From Blastococcus sp. TML/M2B (GTDB taxonomy: Bacteria; Actinomycetota; Actinomycetes; Mycobacteriales; Geodermatophilaceae): 64,000 nucleotides of DNA. A program made the translations under genes and the position numbers. The stretch's first letter is position 1, and each line of letters starts with the position of its first letter. The DNA lies in the NCBI RefSeq assembly GCF_016612865.1, contig NZ_JAENZZ010000002.1, positions 806,001 to 870,000 on the forward strand. Direction: 5' to 3'. Positions 1 to 8,490 of this stretch are shown here, piece after piece. The notes under the pieces are model-generated. The model did no database searches, was not told the origin of the DNA, and saw only the letters and a list, made by a program, of their open reading frames with translations.

Positions 1-978
1 GCGGCGGTCGGCGTGGACATCGGCTGCGGGATGATCGCCGTCCGCACCCAGTTCACCGCGGACGACGTCGCCGGCCGACCGCTGGACGTGCTGCACCAGC
101 AGATCTCGCGCTCGGTCCCGCTGTCGGCGGGTGGCCGGAACGCGAAGATCCGGGCCAGCGCCGAGCCGCGGATCGCCGAGCTGCGGGACACCCCCGGTGC
201 CGGGCAGGCCGACGCCGAGGCGCGGCAGTGGCCGCAGCAGCTCGGCACGCTGGGCAGCGGCAACCACTTCATCGAACTGTCCCTCGACGAGCAGGACCGG
301 GTGTGGCTGTTCCTGCACTCGGGCTCGCGGGGTGTCGGCAACCGGCTGGCGCAGAAGCACATCAAGGTCGCCCGGGAGCAGTGCGCGAAGCGGCACATCC
401 AGCTGCCCGACCGCGACCTCGCGTACCTGGTGGAGGGCGAGCCGGAGTTCGACCGGTACATCGAGGCGCTGCGCTGGGCGCAGCGGTTCGCCTACCTCAA
501 CCGCGAGGAGATGATGGACCGCTGCGTCGACCAGCTGGGCCGGTTCCTGGGCACCGAGGTCGAGCGGTACGAGACGGTCAACTGCCACCACAACTACACC
601 GAGCGCGAGACGCACTACGGGCGCGAGGTGTGGCTGTCGCGGAAGGGCGCGATCTCGGCGCGGGAGGGTCAGCTCGGCCTGATCCCCGGGTCGATGGGCG
701 CGGCGTCCTACGTGGTCGTGGGCAAGGGGAACGTCCCGTCGCTGATGTCCTCACCGCACGGCGCGGGCCGGAACTTCTCCCGCTCGGCGGCGCGGAAGCG
801 GTTCACGCGGGCGGACCTGGACGCACGGATGGCGGGCATCGCCTGGGGGCGCTCGGACGCGTTCCTCGACGAGCACCCGGACGCGTACAAGCCGATCGAC
901 CAGGTCATGGCCGACGCCGCCGACCTGGTGGAGGTGCGGCACACGCTGCGCCAGATCGTGAACGTGAAGGGCGACTGA
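1..978 (+). CDS. rtcB: RtcB family RNA-splicing ligase, 5' end outside the window
   Basis: RtcB joins RNA 2',3'-cyclic phosphate (or 3'-phosphate) ends to 5'-OH ends, using GTP and Mn2+. The reading frame is open to the left edge; the first visible residues read AAVGVDIGCGM, which is the internal metal-binding motif of the family (Cys ligand), so the true start lies upstream. Other family motifs follow in order: LGSGNHFIE, the NCHHNYTERE metal-binding segment, GSMGAASYVV and SSPHGAGRNFSR, whose His is the one guanylylated in characterised RtcB proteins. The C-terminus is complete. A strong palindrome between this gene and the convergent DUF3048 gene probably ends transcription of both. Archease was not seen. 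The role in RNA repair is taken from the family. Confidence 0.93.
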   Translation, partial: AAVGVDIGCGMIAVRTQFTADDVAGRPLDVLHQQISRSVPLSAGGRNAKIRASAEPRIAELRDTPGAGQADAEARQWPQQLGTLGSGNHFIELSLDEQDRVWLFLHSGSRGVGNRLAQKHIKVAREQCAKRHIQLPDRDLAYLVEGEPEFDRYIEALRWAQRFAYLNREEMMDRCVDQLGRFLGTEVERYETVNCHHNYTERETHYGREVWLSRKGAISAREGQLGLIPGSMGAASYVVVGKGNVPSLMSSPHGAGRNFSRSAARKRFTRADLDARMAGIAWGRSDAFLDEHPDAYKPIDQVMADAADLVEVRHTLRQIVNVKGD

Positions 979-994
979 GCACCGGGCCGGCACC

Positions 995-1082
995 ATGCGC
1001 AGACCGCGCTCGGACGCACGAGGGTGGTCATCCCCGCGGGGATGACCACCCTCTGACGTATGCGGGTGATGCGCAGACCGCG
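995..1082. repeat. 14-bp direct repeat flanking the palindrome
   Basis: ATGCGCAGACCGCG occurs at 995-1008 and again at 1069-1082, in the same orientation, on either side of the 32-bp palindrome at 1021-1052. The arrangement of direct repeats around an inverted repeat resembles a small insertion with a target duplication, but no coding sequence lies inside. Confidence 0.7.
1021..1052. terminator. Perfect 32-bp palindrome, bidirectional terminator
   Basis: A perfect inverted repeat with 16-base arms, left arm AGGGTGGTCATCCCCG, with no spacer. It lies between the convergent ends of rtcB (978) and the DUF3048 gene (1085). There is no long U tract, as is usual for high-GC actinobacterial terminators. 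Confidence 0.75.
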
Positions 1083-1084
1083 GC

Positions 1085-2149
1085 TCAACCCAGGGTGACC
1101 CTGCCCGTCCCGGCAGGCACGAGCTCGACCCAGGTGTTCCCGGGCGCGAGCAGCACGGGCGCGCCGCCGGGGCCGGTCAGGACGACCGGCGCGGTCTCCG
1201 ACGCCTTCGACCAGCTCGCGGCGATGGTGCTGCCGCCGCTGGCGATGAGCGCCTCGCCGCCGCCGACCATGCGGGTCTCGGGGACCGGGTTGCCGGCCGG
1301 GTCGCGGAACGCGGTGTTGACGACGTCGACGCGCAGCACCACGACGTTCTTGGCGGCGAGCTGCGCGCCGTCCGACCCGGTCGCGGGTGTGTCGCCCTCG
1401 GCCCGCATCCAGCCCTCGTCCGGCACGCTCCACGCCCAGCTCGGGCGTCCGCTGCCGAGCTTGAGCTGCACCCGCGTGGTCGGCGTCCCCAGCGCGGCCG
1501 CGGTGGACGGCTGGCCGTCCGGCGCGAAGGAGAACTCGGGCGACGGCGGCGCCAGGTGGGCGGCGTCGGCCTGGGCCAGGAACCGCGCCGGGTCGGCGTG
1601 CACGTTGTGCGGCGCGGACCGGGTGGTCACCCGGAAGAAGCCGTCGGCGCCGGCGTCCTGGCTGAGCAACTGCGACCCGGTGTCGCCGATCGCCCGCACG
1701 AAGTCCGGGCCACCACCGGAGAAGGCGAACAGGCCGCGCAGCGGGCCGGCGATCGCGGCGTCCATCGGGCGCACCGAGCGGATCGGCCCGATCTCCGGCG
1801 GCACGTGCGAGTGGTAGACGGCGACGAAGCGGGTGATGCCGCCCTCGACGACCTCCTCCCACACCACGTCGGCGCTGCCCAGACCGGTCTGCGGCCGCGC
1901 GGCGGGCGAGTTCTCGATCTTCACCGCGAGCGCCGGGCGCTGCGGCGGCGCCTCGGCCATCACCCCGGTCAGCGGCCACGGCACCAGAACGGGTGCGGGT
2001 GGCGCGTCGGGGACCGCGGAGCTGGTCGAGCCGACCGGCGACAGCCCGTCGGAGCCGCAGCCGGCCAGCGGCAGTGCGAGCGCACCGATCAGCGCGAGGG
2101 CTCCGGCCGTGCGGCCGAGGGAGCGGCGGGAAGGCGTCCGGTGGGACAT
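1085..2149 (-). CDS. DUF3048 domain lipoprotein (YerB-like)
   Basis: The 354-residue product is a predicted exported lipoprotein. A basic N-terminus is followed by a hydrophobic stretch ending in the lipobox LPLAGC, with Cys31 as the lipidated residue. The body carries DUF3048 hallmarks: PALAVKIENSPAARPQTGL, ADVVWEEVVEGGITRF and IGPIRSVRP, followed by a second conserved half. B. subtilis YerB belongs to this family; the molecular function is unknown, with an extracytoplasmic or envelope role presumed. The ATG at 2149 gives a complete signal peptide. The gene stands alone, convergent with rtcB across the 1021-1052 palindrome. Confidence 0.88.
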   Translation of the reverse strand: MSHRTPSRRSLGRTAGALALIGALALPLAGCGSDGLSPVGSTSSAVPDAPPAPVLVPWPLTGVMAEAPPQRPALAVKIENSPAARPQTGLGSADVVWEEVVEGGITRFVAVYHSHVPPEIGPIRSVRPMDAAIAGPLRGLFAFSGGGPDFVRAIGDTGSQLLSQDAGADGFFRVTTRSAPHNVHADPARFLAQADAAHLAPPSPEFSFAPDGQPSTAAALGTPTTRVQLKLGSGRPSWAWSVPDEGWMRAEGDTPATGSDGAQLAAKNVVVLRVDVVNTAFRDPAGNPVPETRMVGGGEALIASGGSTIAASWSKASETAPVVLTGPGGAPVLLAPGNTWVELVPAGTGRVTLG

Positions 2150-2262
2150 GAGGGCGAGCTCCTGCGTGCGGTGCGGACCGCCCGCCGAACGGGCTCCGCG
2201 TCACGATAGGGCGCAGAGACCATGACCGAGCGTGACGCCACACCGCATGTGACGGCTGAGGC

Positions 2263-4452
2263 TCAGGTGCGGGAGAGGGCCAGCACCGTGACGTCGTCGG
2301 TCCCCGGCGGGGCCAGCGCGCCGAGCACCGACTCGAGCAGCTGCTCCGGCGCCGCCGGACCGCCGGCCACCGCCTGGCGCAGCGCATCGAGCCCGCTCTG
2401 CAGCCCACCGCGGCCCCGCTCGACCAGGCCGTCGCTGAACAGCACCAGCCGGTCGTCGCCGACCAGCCTCAGCCGGGCCTCGGCGTAGGTCGGCGCGTCC
2501 AGCACCCCGAGCGCCGGCCCGCGACCGCCCATCACGTACTCGGCGCCGCCCTCGTGCGCGTGCAGCACCGGCAGGTGCCCGGCGCTGGCGACCACGACCT
2601 CGCCGGTCCCCGGATCGAGCTGGGCGACCACCACGGTCGCCATCTCGCCGGGCAGCAGCGCGCTCGTCACCTCGTTGATCATCGCCAGGGCCGCTGCCGG
2701 ACCGGCCGCGCGCAGCAGGTGCGCCCGCAGCGCGTGCCGCAGCTGCGCGGTCACCGACGCGGCGGCCAGGCCGTGCCCCGCGACGTCCCCGAGGACGACG
2801 GCGAGCGTCCCGCCGGGCAGCGGCACCAGGTCGTACCAGTCGCCGCCGACGACGTCCTCCGCGCTGGGCACGTACCGGGCGGCCATCGCCACCCCGGGCA
2901 CCTTCGGCAGCTCCTCGAGCAGGAGCGTGCGCTGCAGCGCCCCGGCCAGCCGGTTGTCCTCCTCGGACCGGTTCAGCGTGGCGGCGGCGAGGTGCCCGGC
3001 CAGGGCTCGGGCGGCGGCCACCTCGTGCTCGCGCCACGGCCGCGACGTGCCGCGGACGATCTCGCTCCACGCGTCGAACGAGCGGCGCGGGCTCAGCCGC
3101 GGGCCGTCGTCGGTCTGCGCGACCTTGGACTCGTAGGGGTTGCCGCCCCAGGTCACCTCGCGCAGCGTCTCCGGCCGGAACCAGGCCAGGAAGTCGCCCG
3201 GCCCGACCGGGACGGCGAGCACCCCGCTGGCGGTGTCGACGAGGTCGGCGGCGTCCGGCACCAGTGACGAGGCCGCGTCGGTGGCGGTCGCGCCGGCGGC
3301 CAGCAGCGCCGCCACGATCCCGGGCACCCGCTCGGCGGGCGGCGTCGTCCCCAGGAGCCGGAGCTGACCGCCCAGTCGCACCGCGGCACCGGCGGCGGGC
3401 AGCAGGTCCAGGACGGTCACGTCCTGCTCGGTGAGCGCAGCCCCGAGCGCGCGCGGCGTCCGGCCGACGGCGGCGGAGAGCTCGGCGGCGCGCTCGGCGA
3501 CGTCGACGATGCCGTCCAGCTCGCTCTCGGCGACCACGGTGCGCAGCAGCAGCGAGGCGGTGCGGCCGAGGAACTCCGCGGCGGTGCGGTCGGCGTAGGA
3601 CGGGCGGTGCGGGCCGGCGTAGTGGTGGCAGGAGATGAGCCCCCACAGCCGGCCGCGGTCGATGAGCGAGACCGACATCGACGAGACCACGCCCATGTTG
3701 GCCAGGTACTCCAGGTGCACCGGCGAGACGCTGCGCAGCATGGCGCCCGACAGGTCCAGCGGGCGCCCGGTGCCGGGGACGACGGCCGGCTCCAGCGGCA
3801 CCCGCGCGTAGCCGGCGTCGGGGATCAGCCGCATCCAGTTGGTCGTGTAGAGCTCCCGGGCCTGGGCAGGGATGTCGCTGGCCGGGAAGCGCAGCCCGAG
3901 GAACGGCTCGAGGTCGTCCCGGCGGGCCTCGGCGATCACCTCGCCGTTCCACTCCGGGTCGAAGCGGTAGACCATCACCCGGTCGAACCCGGTGACCGTG
4001 CGGACGTCGCGCGCCAGCGTCGCGCTGAGCTGCTCGAGCGTGGTCGACGCCGCCAGCCGCTGGAGCACACCGGGCAGCCGCCGGTGCCAGGCGGCACCGG
4101 CCTGCTCTGCGCCGGCCACGGGCTCCCACTCGGTGATCAGCAGCCCGTCCGCCCGGTGCAGGACGAGGTCGACCTCCGTACCGGCGACGGTCATGCGCAG
4201 CGGGTTCACCTCGGCGAGGTCACCGGCCAGCCCCGTCCGCAGGGTCGCGAGCGCCTCGTCGTCCAGCACGTCGGCGAGGCCGGCCGGCGTCCGACCGAAC
4301 AGCTCCGCGGCGTTCGCCGAGGCGACGACGACGCCGAGGTCGGGCTCACGGACGCCGAGCAGCACCCCGTGCGGCTGGACCGCGCCGGGGACGGCGATCG
4401 GCTCGTCTGCACAGCGCGCGAGCGCCTCGTCGTCGACCCGACCGGCGGTCAC
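2263..4452 (-). CDS. Bacteriophytochrome-PP2C (SpoIIE) phosphatase
   Basis: A 729-residue light-sensing phosphatase. Domains in order: PAS (about 15-110), GAF (about 125-300), PHY (about 310-490) and a SpoIIE/PP2C phosphatase (about 515-729). The chromophore pocket looks intact: Cys14 in the RCADEPIAVPG motif for biliverdin attachment, ASDIP with Asp193, His246, and the CHH at 275-277. A PHY tongue-like PRRSF is present. The phosphatase has GGDWYD and GDVAGHG metal motifs and a terminal DDVTVLAL. The gene overlaps the upstream STAS gene by 4 bp (ATGA), so the two are translationally coupled. The inferred role is light-controlled dephosphorylation of the STAS partner. Confidence 0.92.
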   Translation of the reverse strand: MTAGRVDDEALARCADEPIAVPGAVQPHGVLLGVREPDLGVVVASANAAELFGRTPAGLADVLDDEALATLRTGLAGDLAEVNPLRMTVAGTEVDLVLHRADGLLITEWEPVAGAEQAGAAWHRRLPGVLQRLAASTTLEQLSATLARDVRTVTGFDRVMVYRFDPEWNGEVIAEARRDDLEPFLGLRFPASDIPAQARELYTTNWMRLIPDAGYARVPLEPAVVPGTGRPLDLSGAMLRSVSPVHLEYLANMGVVSSMSVSLIDRGRLWGLISCHHYAGPHRPSYADRTAAEFLGRTASLLLRTVVAESELDGIVDVAERAAELSAAVGRTPRALGAALTEQDVTVLDLLPAAGAAVRLGGQLRLLGTTPPAERVPGIVAALLAAGATATDAASSLVPDAADLVDTASGVLAVPVGPGDFLAWFRPETLREVTWGGNPYESKVAQTDDGPRLSPRRSFDAWSEIVRGTSRPWREHEVAAARALAGHLAAATLNRSEEDNRLAGALQRTLLLEELPKVPGVAMAARYVPSAEDVVGGDWYDLVPLPGGTLAVVLGDVAGHGLAAASVTAQLRHALRAHLLRAAGPAAALAMINEVTSALLPGEMATVVVAQLDPGTGEVVVASAGHLPVLHAHEGGAEYVMGGRGPALGVLDAPTYAEARLRLVGDDRLVLFSDGLVERGRGGLQSGLDALRQAVAGGPAAPEQLLESVLGALAPPGTDDVTVLALSRT

Positions 4453-4829
4453 GCTCCGGCGTCGCGGTCGGCGATGGTCGCGCGGATCTCGCCGGGCGAG
4501 CTGACCAGCGGCACGTAGGCGCCGAGGTCGAGCAGGTCGATGGTGAGCCGCACGGGCCCGTTCGACCGGGGGGCCACCACGTGCAGCCGGACGCCGGCCG
4601 TGCCGGCCTTGCGGGCGATGCCGAGCAGCGTGCGGGCACCGGAGGAGTCCAGGAACGTGGTGTGGGTGAGGTCGATGACGAACTCGGGCGAGCGGACCAT
4701 CGACTCGTCCGCGGCGGCCTCCAGGCGCGGGGCGGTCGACAGGTCGAGCTCACCACGTACGGTGAGGGCGGGACGGCCGGCCACGGTCGCCGGTTCCACG
4801 TCGAACAGCACTGCACCGCCCCCTCTCAT
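4449..4829 (-). CDS. STAS domain anti-sigma factor antagonist
   Basis: The 126-residue product is an SpoIIAA/RsbV-like STAS protein. The segment TTFLDSSGARTLL contains the conserved DSSG, whose serine is the usual phosphorylation site for the anti-sigma kinase. In partner switching, the unphosphorylated form binds the kinase and frees the sigma factor. ATG at 4829 is preceded by GACGAG; an in-frame ATG at 4856 would add nine residues. It sits 52 bp from the divergent anti-sigma kinase gene and overlaps the phosphatase gene by 4 bp. The three products fit one regulatory switch. The target sigma factor is not in the window. Confidence 0.88.
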   Translation of the reverse strand: MRGGGAVLFDVEPATVAGRPALTVRGELDLSTAPRLEAAADESMVRSPEFVIDLTHTTFLDSSGARTLLGIARKAGTAGVRLHVVAPRSNGPVRLTIDLLDLGAYVPLVSSPGEIRATIADRDAGA

Positions 4830-4880
4830 CTCGTCGTTCCGTCGAGCGTAGGACATCGGTGCCGAGGGGACAGACCTGCC

Positions 4881-5306
4881 ATGGACATCTCGTTCAGCGT
4901 CCGGCTGCCGCGCGATGCGCGCAGCCTGCCCCTGATGCGCGGGCTGCTGCGCCAGGCGCTCGAGCACCTGGACGTCGCGAGGTCGACGATCGAGGAGGTC
5001 GTGCTCGCCCTCACCGAGGCGTGCGCGAACGTCGTGCAGCACGCCGGGGAGCACGAGGAGTACCAGGTCGACGTCGCCATCACCGACGACACGTGCCGGG
5101 TCAGCGTGCTCGACGACGGCCAGGGCTTCGACTTCGAGCAGGCGACGGCGGCCGAGGGGTCGCCGCTGGACACCGGCCGCGGTCTGGTCCTCATGCAGGC
5201 GCTGGTCGACAAGCTCGAGTTCGTCCGGTCCGACGACGGTCGGCACCGCGTGGAGCTGATCAAGCGGCTGCGCACCGAGCCCACCCTGCGACTGCTCCAG
5301 CCCTGA
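4881..5306 (+). CDS. Anti-sigma factor serine kinase (HATPase_c, RsbW/SpoIIAB-like)
   Basis: The 141-residue product carries a single GHKL ATPase domain: N-box EACANVVQHA, G1 box DDGQGF and G2-like GRGLVLMQAL. Proteins of this type bind and inhibit a sigma factor and phosphorylate the STAS antagonist. ATG at 4881 follows GAGGGGA at good spacing. It is divergent from the STAS-phytochrome phosphatase operon; the shared 50-bp gap probably holds both promoters. No membrane segment or sensor is attached. Confidence 0.88.
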   Translation: MDISFSVRLPRDARSLPLMRGLLRQALEHLDVARSTIEEVVLALTEACANVVQHAGEHEEYQVDVAITDDTCRVSVLDDGQGFDFEQATAAEGSPLDTGRGLVLMQALVDKLEFVRSDDGRHRVELIKRLRTEPTLRLLQP

Positions 5307-5343
5307 TCCCGACCCCTGCGCACCGGTGGACGACGATGACGGC

Positions 5344-6613
5344 GTGAACGCTGTCCACCAGTCCCCCGAGGGGTTCGAGGCGCAGGTGCGCGACGCCGTC
5401 CGCCGGCTCGACGGCGTGGCCGAGCGGACGCCGCTGCAGCGCAACGCCCGGCTCTCCGCGCTGACCGGCGCCGACGTCTGGCTGAAGCGCGAGGACCTGC
5501 AGGTCGGGCGCTCGTACAAGATCCGCGGCGCGTACACGATGATCTCGGCGCTCGGTCCCGAGCAGCGCTCCGCCGGCGTCGTCTGCGCCAGCGCGGGCAA
5601 CCACGGGCAGGGCCTGGCCTACGCCTGCCGCGCGCTGCAGGTGCGCGGCCGGGTGTTCGTGCCCGGGACGACGCCGCGGCAGAAGCGCGAGCGGATCGCC
5701 GCCCTCGGTGGCGACATGGTCGAGCTGGTCGTGACCGGCGACTCGTACGACGAGGCGGCGGCCGCCGCGGCGGTGTTCGCGGCGACGTCGGGGGCCACGC
5801 TGGTGCCGGCCTTCGACTCGCCGGCGACGGTGGCCGGGCAGGCGACCGTCGCCGTGGAGGTGCTCGAGCAGCTGCCCGAACCGCCGGACGTCGTCGTCCT
5901 GCCGGTCGGCGGTGGCGGGCTGCTCGCGGGTGCCGGCACCTGGCTGCGCGCCCACTCCCCCACCACCCGGCTCATCGGCGTGGAGCCGGCGGGGGCGGCG
6001 AACATGGCCGCGGGCGCTGGCCGCCGGTCAGCCGGTCGACCTGCCGGAGATGGACACCTTCGTCGACGGCGCCGCGGTCCGCCGGGCCGGCGCGGTCACC
6101 TTCCCGATGGTGCGCGACGCGGGCGCGGAGCTCCTGGCCGTCCCCGAGGGGCAGATCTGCACCGAGATGCTCGACCTGTACCAGACCGACGGGATCATCG
6201 CCGAGCCCGCGGGCGCACTGGCGACGGCGGCGCTCAGCGGCGGGCTGATCGACCTGGCGCCGGGCTCCACGGTGGTCTGCGTGCTCTCCGGCGGCAACAA
6301 CGACGTCAGCCGGTACGCCGAGGTGGTCGAGCGCTCGCTGGTGCACCGCGGGCTCAAGCACTACTTCCTCGTCGAGTTCCCGCAGGAACCCGGCGCGCTG
6401 CGCCGCTTCCTCGACGAGGTGCTCGGCCCGGACGACGACATCGTGCGGTTCGAGTACGTCAAGCGCGACAACCGGGAGACCGGCGCCGCGCTGACCGGCA
6501 TCGAGCTGGGCCGGGTCGAGGGCCTGGCCGAGCTGCTCGAGCGGGTCGAGGCCAGCCCGCTGCGCATCGAGCACCTGCTGCCCGGGTCGACGGCCTACCG
6601 CTTCCTGGTCTGA
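5344..6613 (+). CDS. ilvA: Threonine ammonia-lyase with ACT-like C-terminal domain, one frameshift
   Basis: This PLP enzyme converts threonine to 2-oxobutanoate plus ammonia, the first step of isoleucine synthesis. The catalytic half shows the PLP lysine in RSYKIRGAY, then SAGNHGQG and the phosphate loop GGGGLLAG. The C-terminal half has SGGNND followed by one ACT-like regulatory segment (HYFLVEFPQEPGALRRFL). The frame breaks after EPAGAANMAA: the run GGG at 6012-6014 has one base too many, and removing it restores ALAAGQPVDLPEMDTFVDG. The corrected length is about 422 residues, normal for the family. The GTG at 5344 is the preferred start, with GTG 5326 also possible. Either a real mutation or a sequence error explains the shift. 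Confidence 0.88.
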
Positions 6614-6621
6614 CCCGCTCC

Positions 6622-6679
6622 CCGGCAGGTCGTCCTGCCGGATCTAGTGCTCTGAGTCTGTGGCGACTCAGAGCACTAG
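6622..6679. terminator. Two tandem hairpins between convergent genes
   Basis: Two perfect inverted repeats sit back to back. The first is CCGGCAGG-TCGT-CCTGCCGG at 6622-6641. The second has 15-base arms CTAGTGCTCTGAGTC (6644-6658) and its complement (6665-6679) around a 6-base loop. They separate ilvA from the convergent dehydrogenase gene and probably terminate both. Confidence 0.8.
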
Positions 6680-6737
6680 GACCGACGGACCGCCCCCCGG
6701 GCGGACCCCCTGGCCCGGGTGGGCGGCGTCCGCGGTC

Positions 6738-7691
6738 CTACGGCTCGAGCACCCGCACGGGCTCGCCGGCCACCCACGCGGCGACGTCCTCCACCGCTTC
6801 GCCGTAGAACACCTCGTAGGTGCCACGGGTGACGTAGCCCAGGTGCGGGGTGAGCACGGTGCGCGGGGCCGAGCGCAGCGGGTGGTCCCGGGGCAGCGGC
6901 TCGGTGTCGAAGACGTCGAGCCCGGCGCCGGCGATCCGGCCGCCGTGCAGCGCGTCGAGGAGCGCCTGCTGGTCGACGATCGGCCCGCGGCTGGTGTTGA
7001 CCAGGACGGCGGTCGGCTTCATCCGGCCGAGGTCGTCGGCGCCGATGAGGCCGCGGGTCCGCCGGGACAGCAGCAGGTGGACCGTGACGACGTCGGCGGT
7101 GGCGAAGAGCTCGTCGCGCTCCACCCGGCGGACGCCGACCTCCGCGGCCCGCTCGTCGGTGAGGTTCTGGCTCCACGCCACGACGTCCATGCCGAACGCC
7201 TGGCCGACGCGGGCGACCCGGCTGCCGAGCCGCCCCAGCCCGACGACGCCGAGCCGGGCGCCGTCCAGGTCGCCGCCGAGGGTCTGCTGCCAGCCCCCGG
7301 CCCGGACGGAGGCGTCCTCGCGCGGGATGTGCCGCAGCGTGGCCAGGACCAGCCCCCAGGTGAGCTCGGCGGTGGCTGCCGCCCCCGCACCGGTCCCGCA
7401 GACGGTGATGCCCCGCTCGGCGGCCGCGGCGACGTCGATCGCGCGGTTGCGCATGCCCGTGGTCACCAGCAGCCGCAGGTTCGGCAGCCGCTCGAGCAGG
7501 TCCCGCTGGAACTCGGTGCGCTCCCGCATGGCGACGACGACGTCGAAGGGCTCCAGCCGCGCGGCGAGCGCCTCGACGTCGGAGACCGAGTCGTGGAACC
7601 CGACCACCTGGACCGGCCCCGGCACGCGGGACCAGTCGCAGAAGTCGGCGGCGACGGACTGGTAGTCGTCGAGGACGGCGATGCGGATCAC
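6738..7691 (-). CDS. D-isomer-specific 2-hydroxyacid dehydrogenase family protein
   Basis: A 317-residue NAD(P)-dependent oxidoreductase of the D-2-hydroxyacid dehydrogenase family. The Rossmann glycine motif reads VVGLGRLGSR. Catalytic motifs are present: Arg in NTSRGPIVD, Glu in DVFDTEPL and His in LTPHLGY. The N-terminal catalytic half begins MIRIAVLDDYQ, common in the family branch annotated as phosphoglycerate dehydrogenase-like, but the C-terminal ACT domain of SerA is absent. The substrate cannot be read from sequence. It ends convergent to ilvA and lies downstream of a terminator of the 48-residue gene. Confidence 0.88.
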   Translation of the reverse strand: MIRIAVLDDYQSVAADFCDWSRVPGPVQVVGFHDSVSDVEALAARLEPFDVVVAMRERTEFQRDLLERLPNLRLLVTTGMRNRAIDVAAAAERGITVCGTGAGAAATAELTWGLVLATLRHIPREDASVRAGGWQQTLGGDLDGARLGVVGLGRLGSRVARVGQAFGMDVVAWSQNLTDERAAEVGVRRVERDELFATADVVTVHLLLSRRTRGLIGADDLGRMKPTAVLVNTSRGPIVDQQALLDALHGGRIAGAGLDVFDTEPLPRDHPLRSAPRTVLTPHLGYVTRGTYEVFYGEAVEDVAAWVAGEPVRVLEP

Positions 7692-7740
7692 GCCCCCGGT
7701 CTACTACACCGCCGTCGCCAGGGGCCCGGCGCCGGACGTG

Positions 7741-7779
7741 CGACGGCCCCCGACCGGCGGATGCGGTCGGGGGCCGTCG
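7741..7779 (-). terminator. Hairpin terminator of the 48-residue gene
   Basis: Perfect 15-bp stem CGACGGCCCCCGACC (7741-7755) with its complement at 7765-7779 and a 9-base loop. It lies 16 bp past the stop of the small leftward gene and before the start of the dehydrogenase gene. Confidence 0.8.
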
Positions 7780-7794
7780 TCGGGCGCCGGTGGG

Positions 7795-7941
7795 TCAGCG
7801 GGGGCGCTTGCCGCCGGCGTTCTTGTTCTGGAAGTCGGCGAGCATCTTCTTGAGCTTCGCCTGGTTCTGCGGCTTGCGCGCTTCCTGGATCACCCGTGCG
7901 GCGACCCCGGACGCGATGAGCTTCCGGAGCATTCCGGCCAT
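7795..7941 (-). CDS. Small basic protein, 48 residues, unknown function
   Basis: The product begins MAGMLRKLIASGVAARVIQ and ends GGKRPR. It is rich in Lys, Arg, Gln and Ala and looks largely helical. ATG at 7941 is preceded by GAGGAGG at ideal spacing, and a strong hairpin follows the stop, so this short gene looks real. A longer frame starts upstream but has no sensible composition. There is no recognised domain; nucleic-acid or membrane-surface binding is only a guess from charge. Confidence 0.65.
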   Translation of the reverse strand: MAGMLRKLIASGVAARVIQEARKPQNQAKLKKMLADFQNKNAGGKRPR

Positions 7942-8323
7942 GTTCGCCTCCTCAGCTGTGGACTGACCCCGTCCCTGCCCCGTGACGGCGGCCGCCAACC
8001 CCCGTCGGGATCCCGGTCCACCGGCCGGAGGACGCGATCGGCGCCGAGCCGCGTGAGTGGGCCGCTGCCGTCGGTGACGCCACGCCTCGCACAGAGAAGT
8101 AAGCGCCCGATCACGTTCCGCTATGTGGGCGAGAGGTGCCGGCGGGGCCGGACGGCGACCGGCGTGCTGGGGCCGCGAGTCGCCCAACGGGCACCCGGGC
8201 GTGGCGGCCGGCCCATCACCCGGACGACGCCGCGGCGCGGTCCGGCAGGGGCCGGTCGATCCACCTAGCGTCGTCGCGGTCCGGCCGAGGCCTTCGACGT
8301 CGCCTCCGGCGACACCCGGCCGG
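7942..8323. other. Intergenic region upstream of the riboswitch
   Basis: No convincing gene. A TAGCGT -10-like hexamer at about 8267-8272 is placed to start transcription just before the c-di-AMP riboswitch. The promoter of the leftward 48-residue gene should also lie here but was not located. Confidence 0.45.
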
Positions 8324-8464
8324 ACACCGCCGAACCGGCGCCGAACGTCTCGGCGCCGGGCCGGGGACCCACGCGCAGTCCCTGGGGTGAAGCGCGACCG
8401 GCTCGACCGGTCCCGCCGGGCGATCTCCCCGCCCGAACCCGTCAGCTAACTCGGTAGGCGGTTG
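8324..8464 (+). promoter_or_regulatory. c-di-AMP riboswitch (ydaO-yuaA class)
   Basis: The leader of the NlpC/P60 gene carries hallmarks of the ydaO class. They are CCGAAC repeats near the 5' end (8331-8346), a GGGGTGAAGCGC segment (8384-8395), and the near-invariant 3' block CCCGTCAGCTAACTCGGTAG (8438-8457). The closing P1 stem can form between ACCGCC (8326-8331) and GGCGGT (8457-8462). In actinobacteria this class controls cell-wall hydrolase genes and normally lowers expression when c-di-AMP is high. The ATG of the controlled gene is 26 bp beyond the motif, with CAGGAG between. Confidence 0.88.
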
Positions 8465-8490
8465 ATGGAGAACAGGAGAACGCGTCGTCC

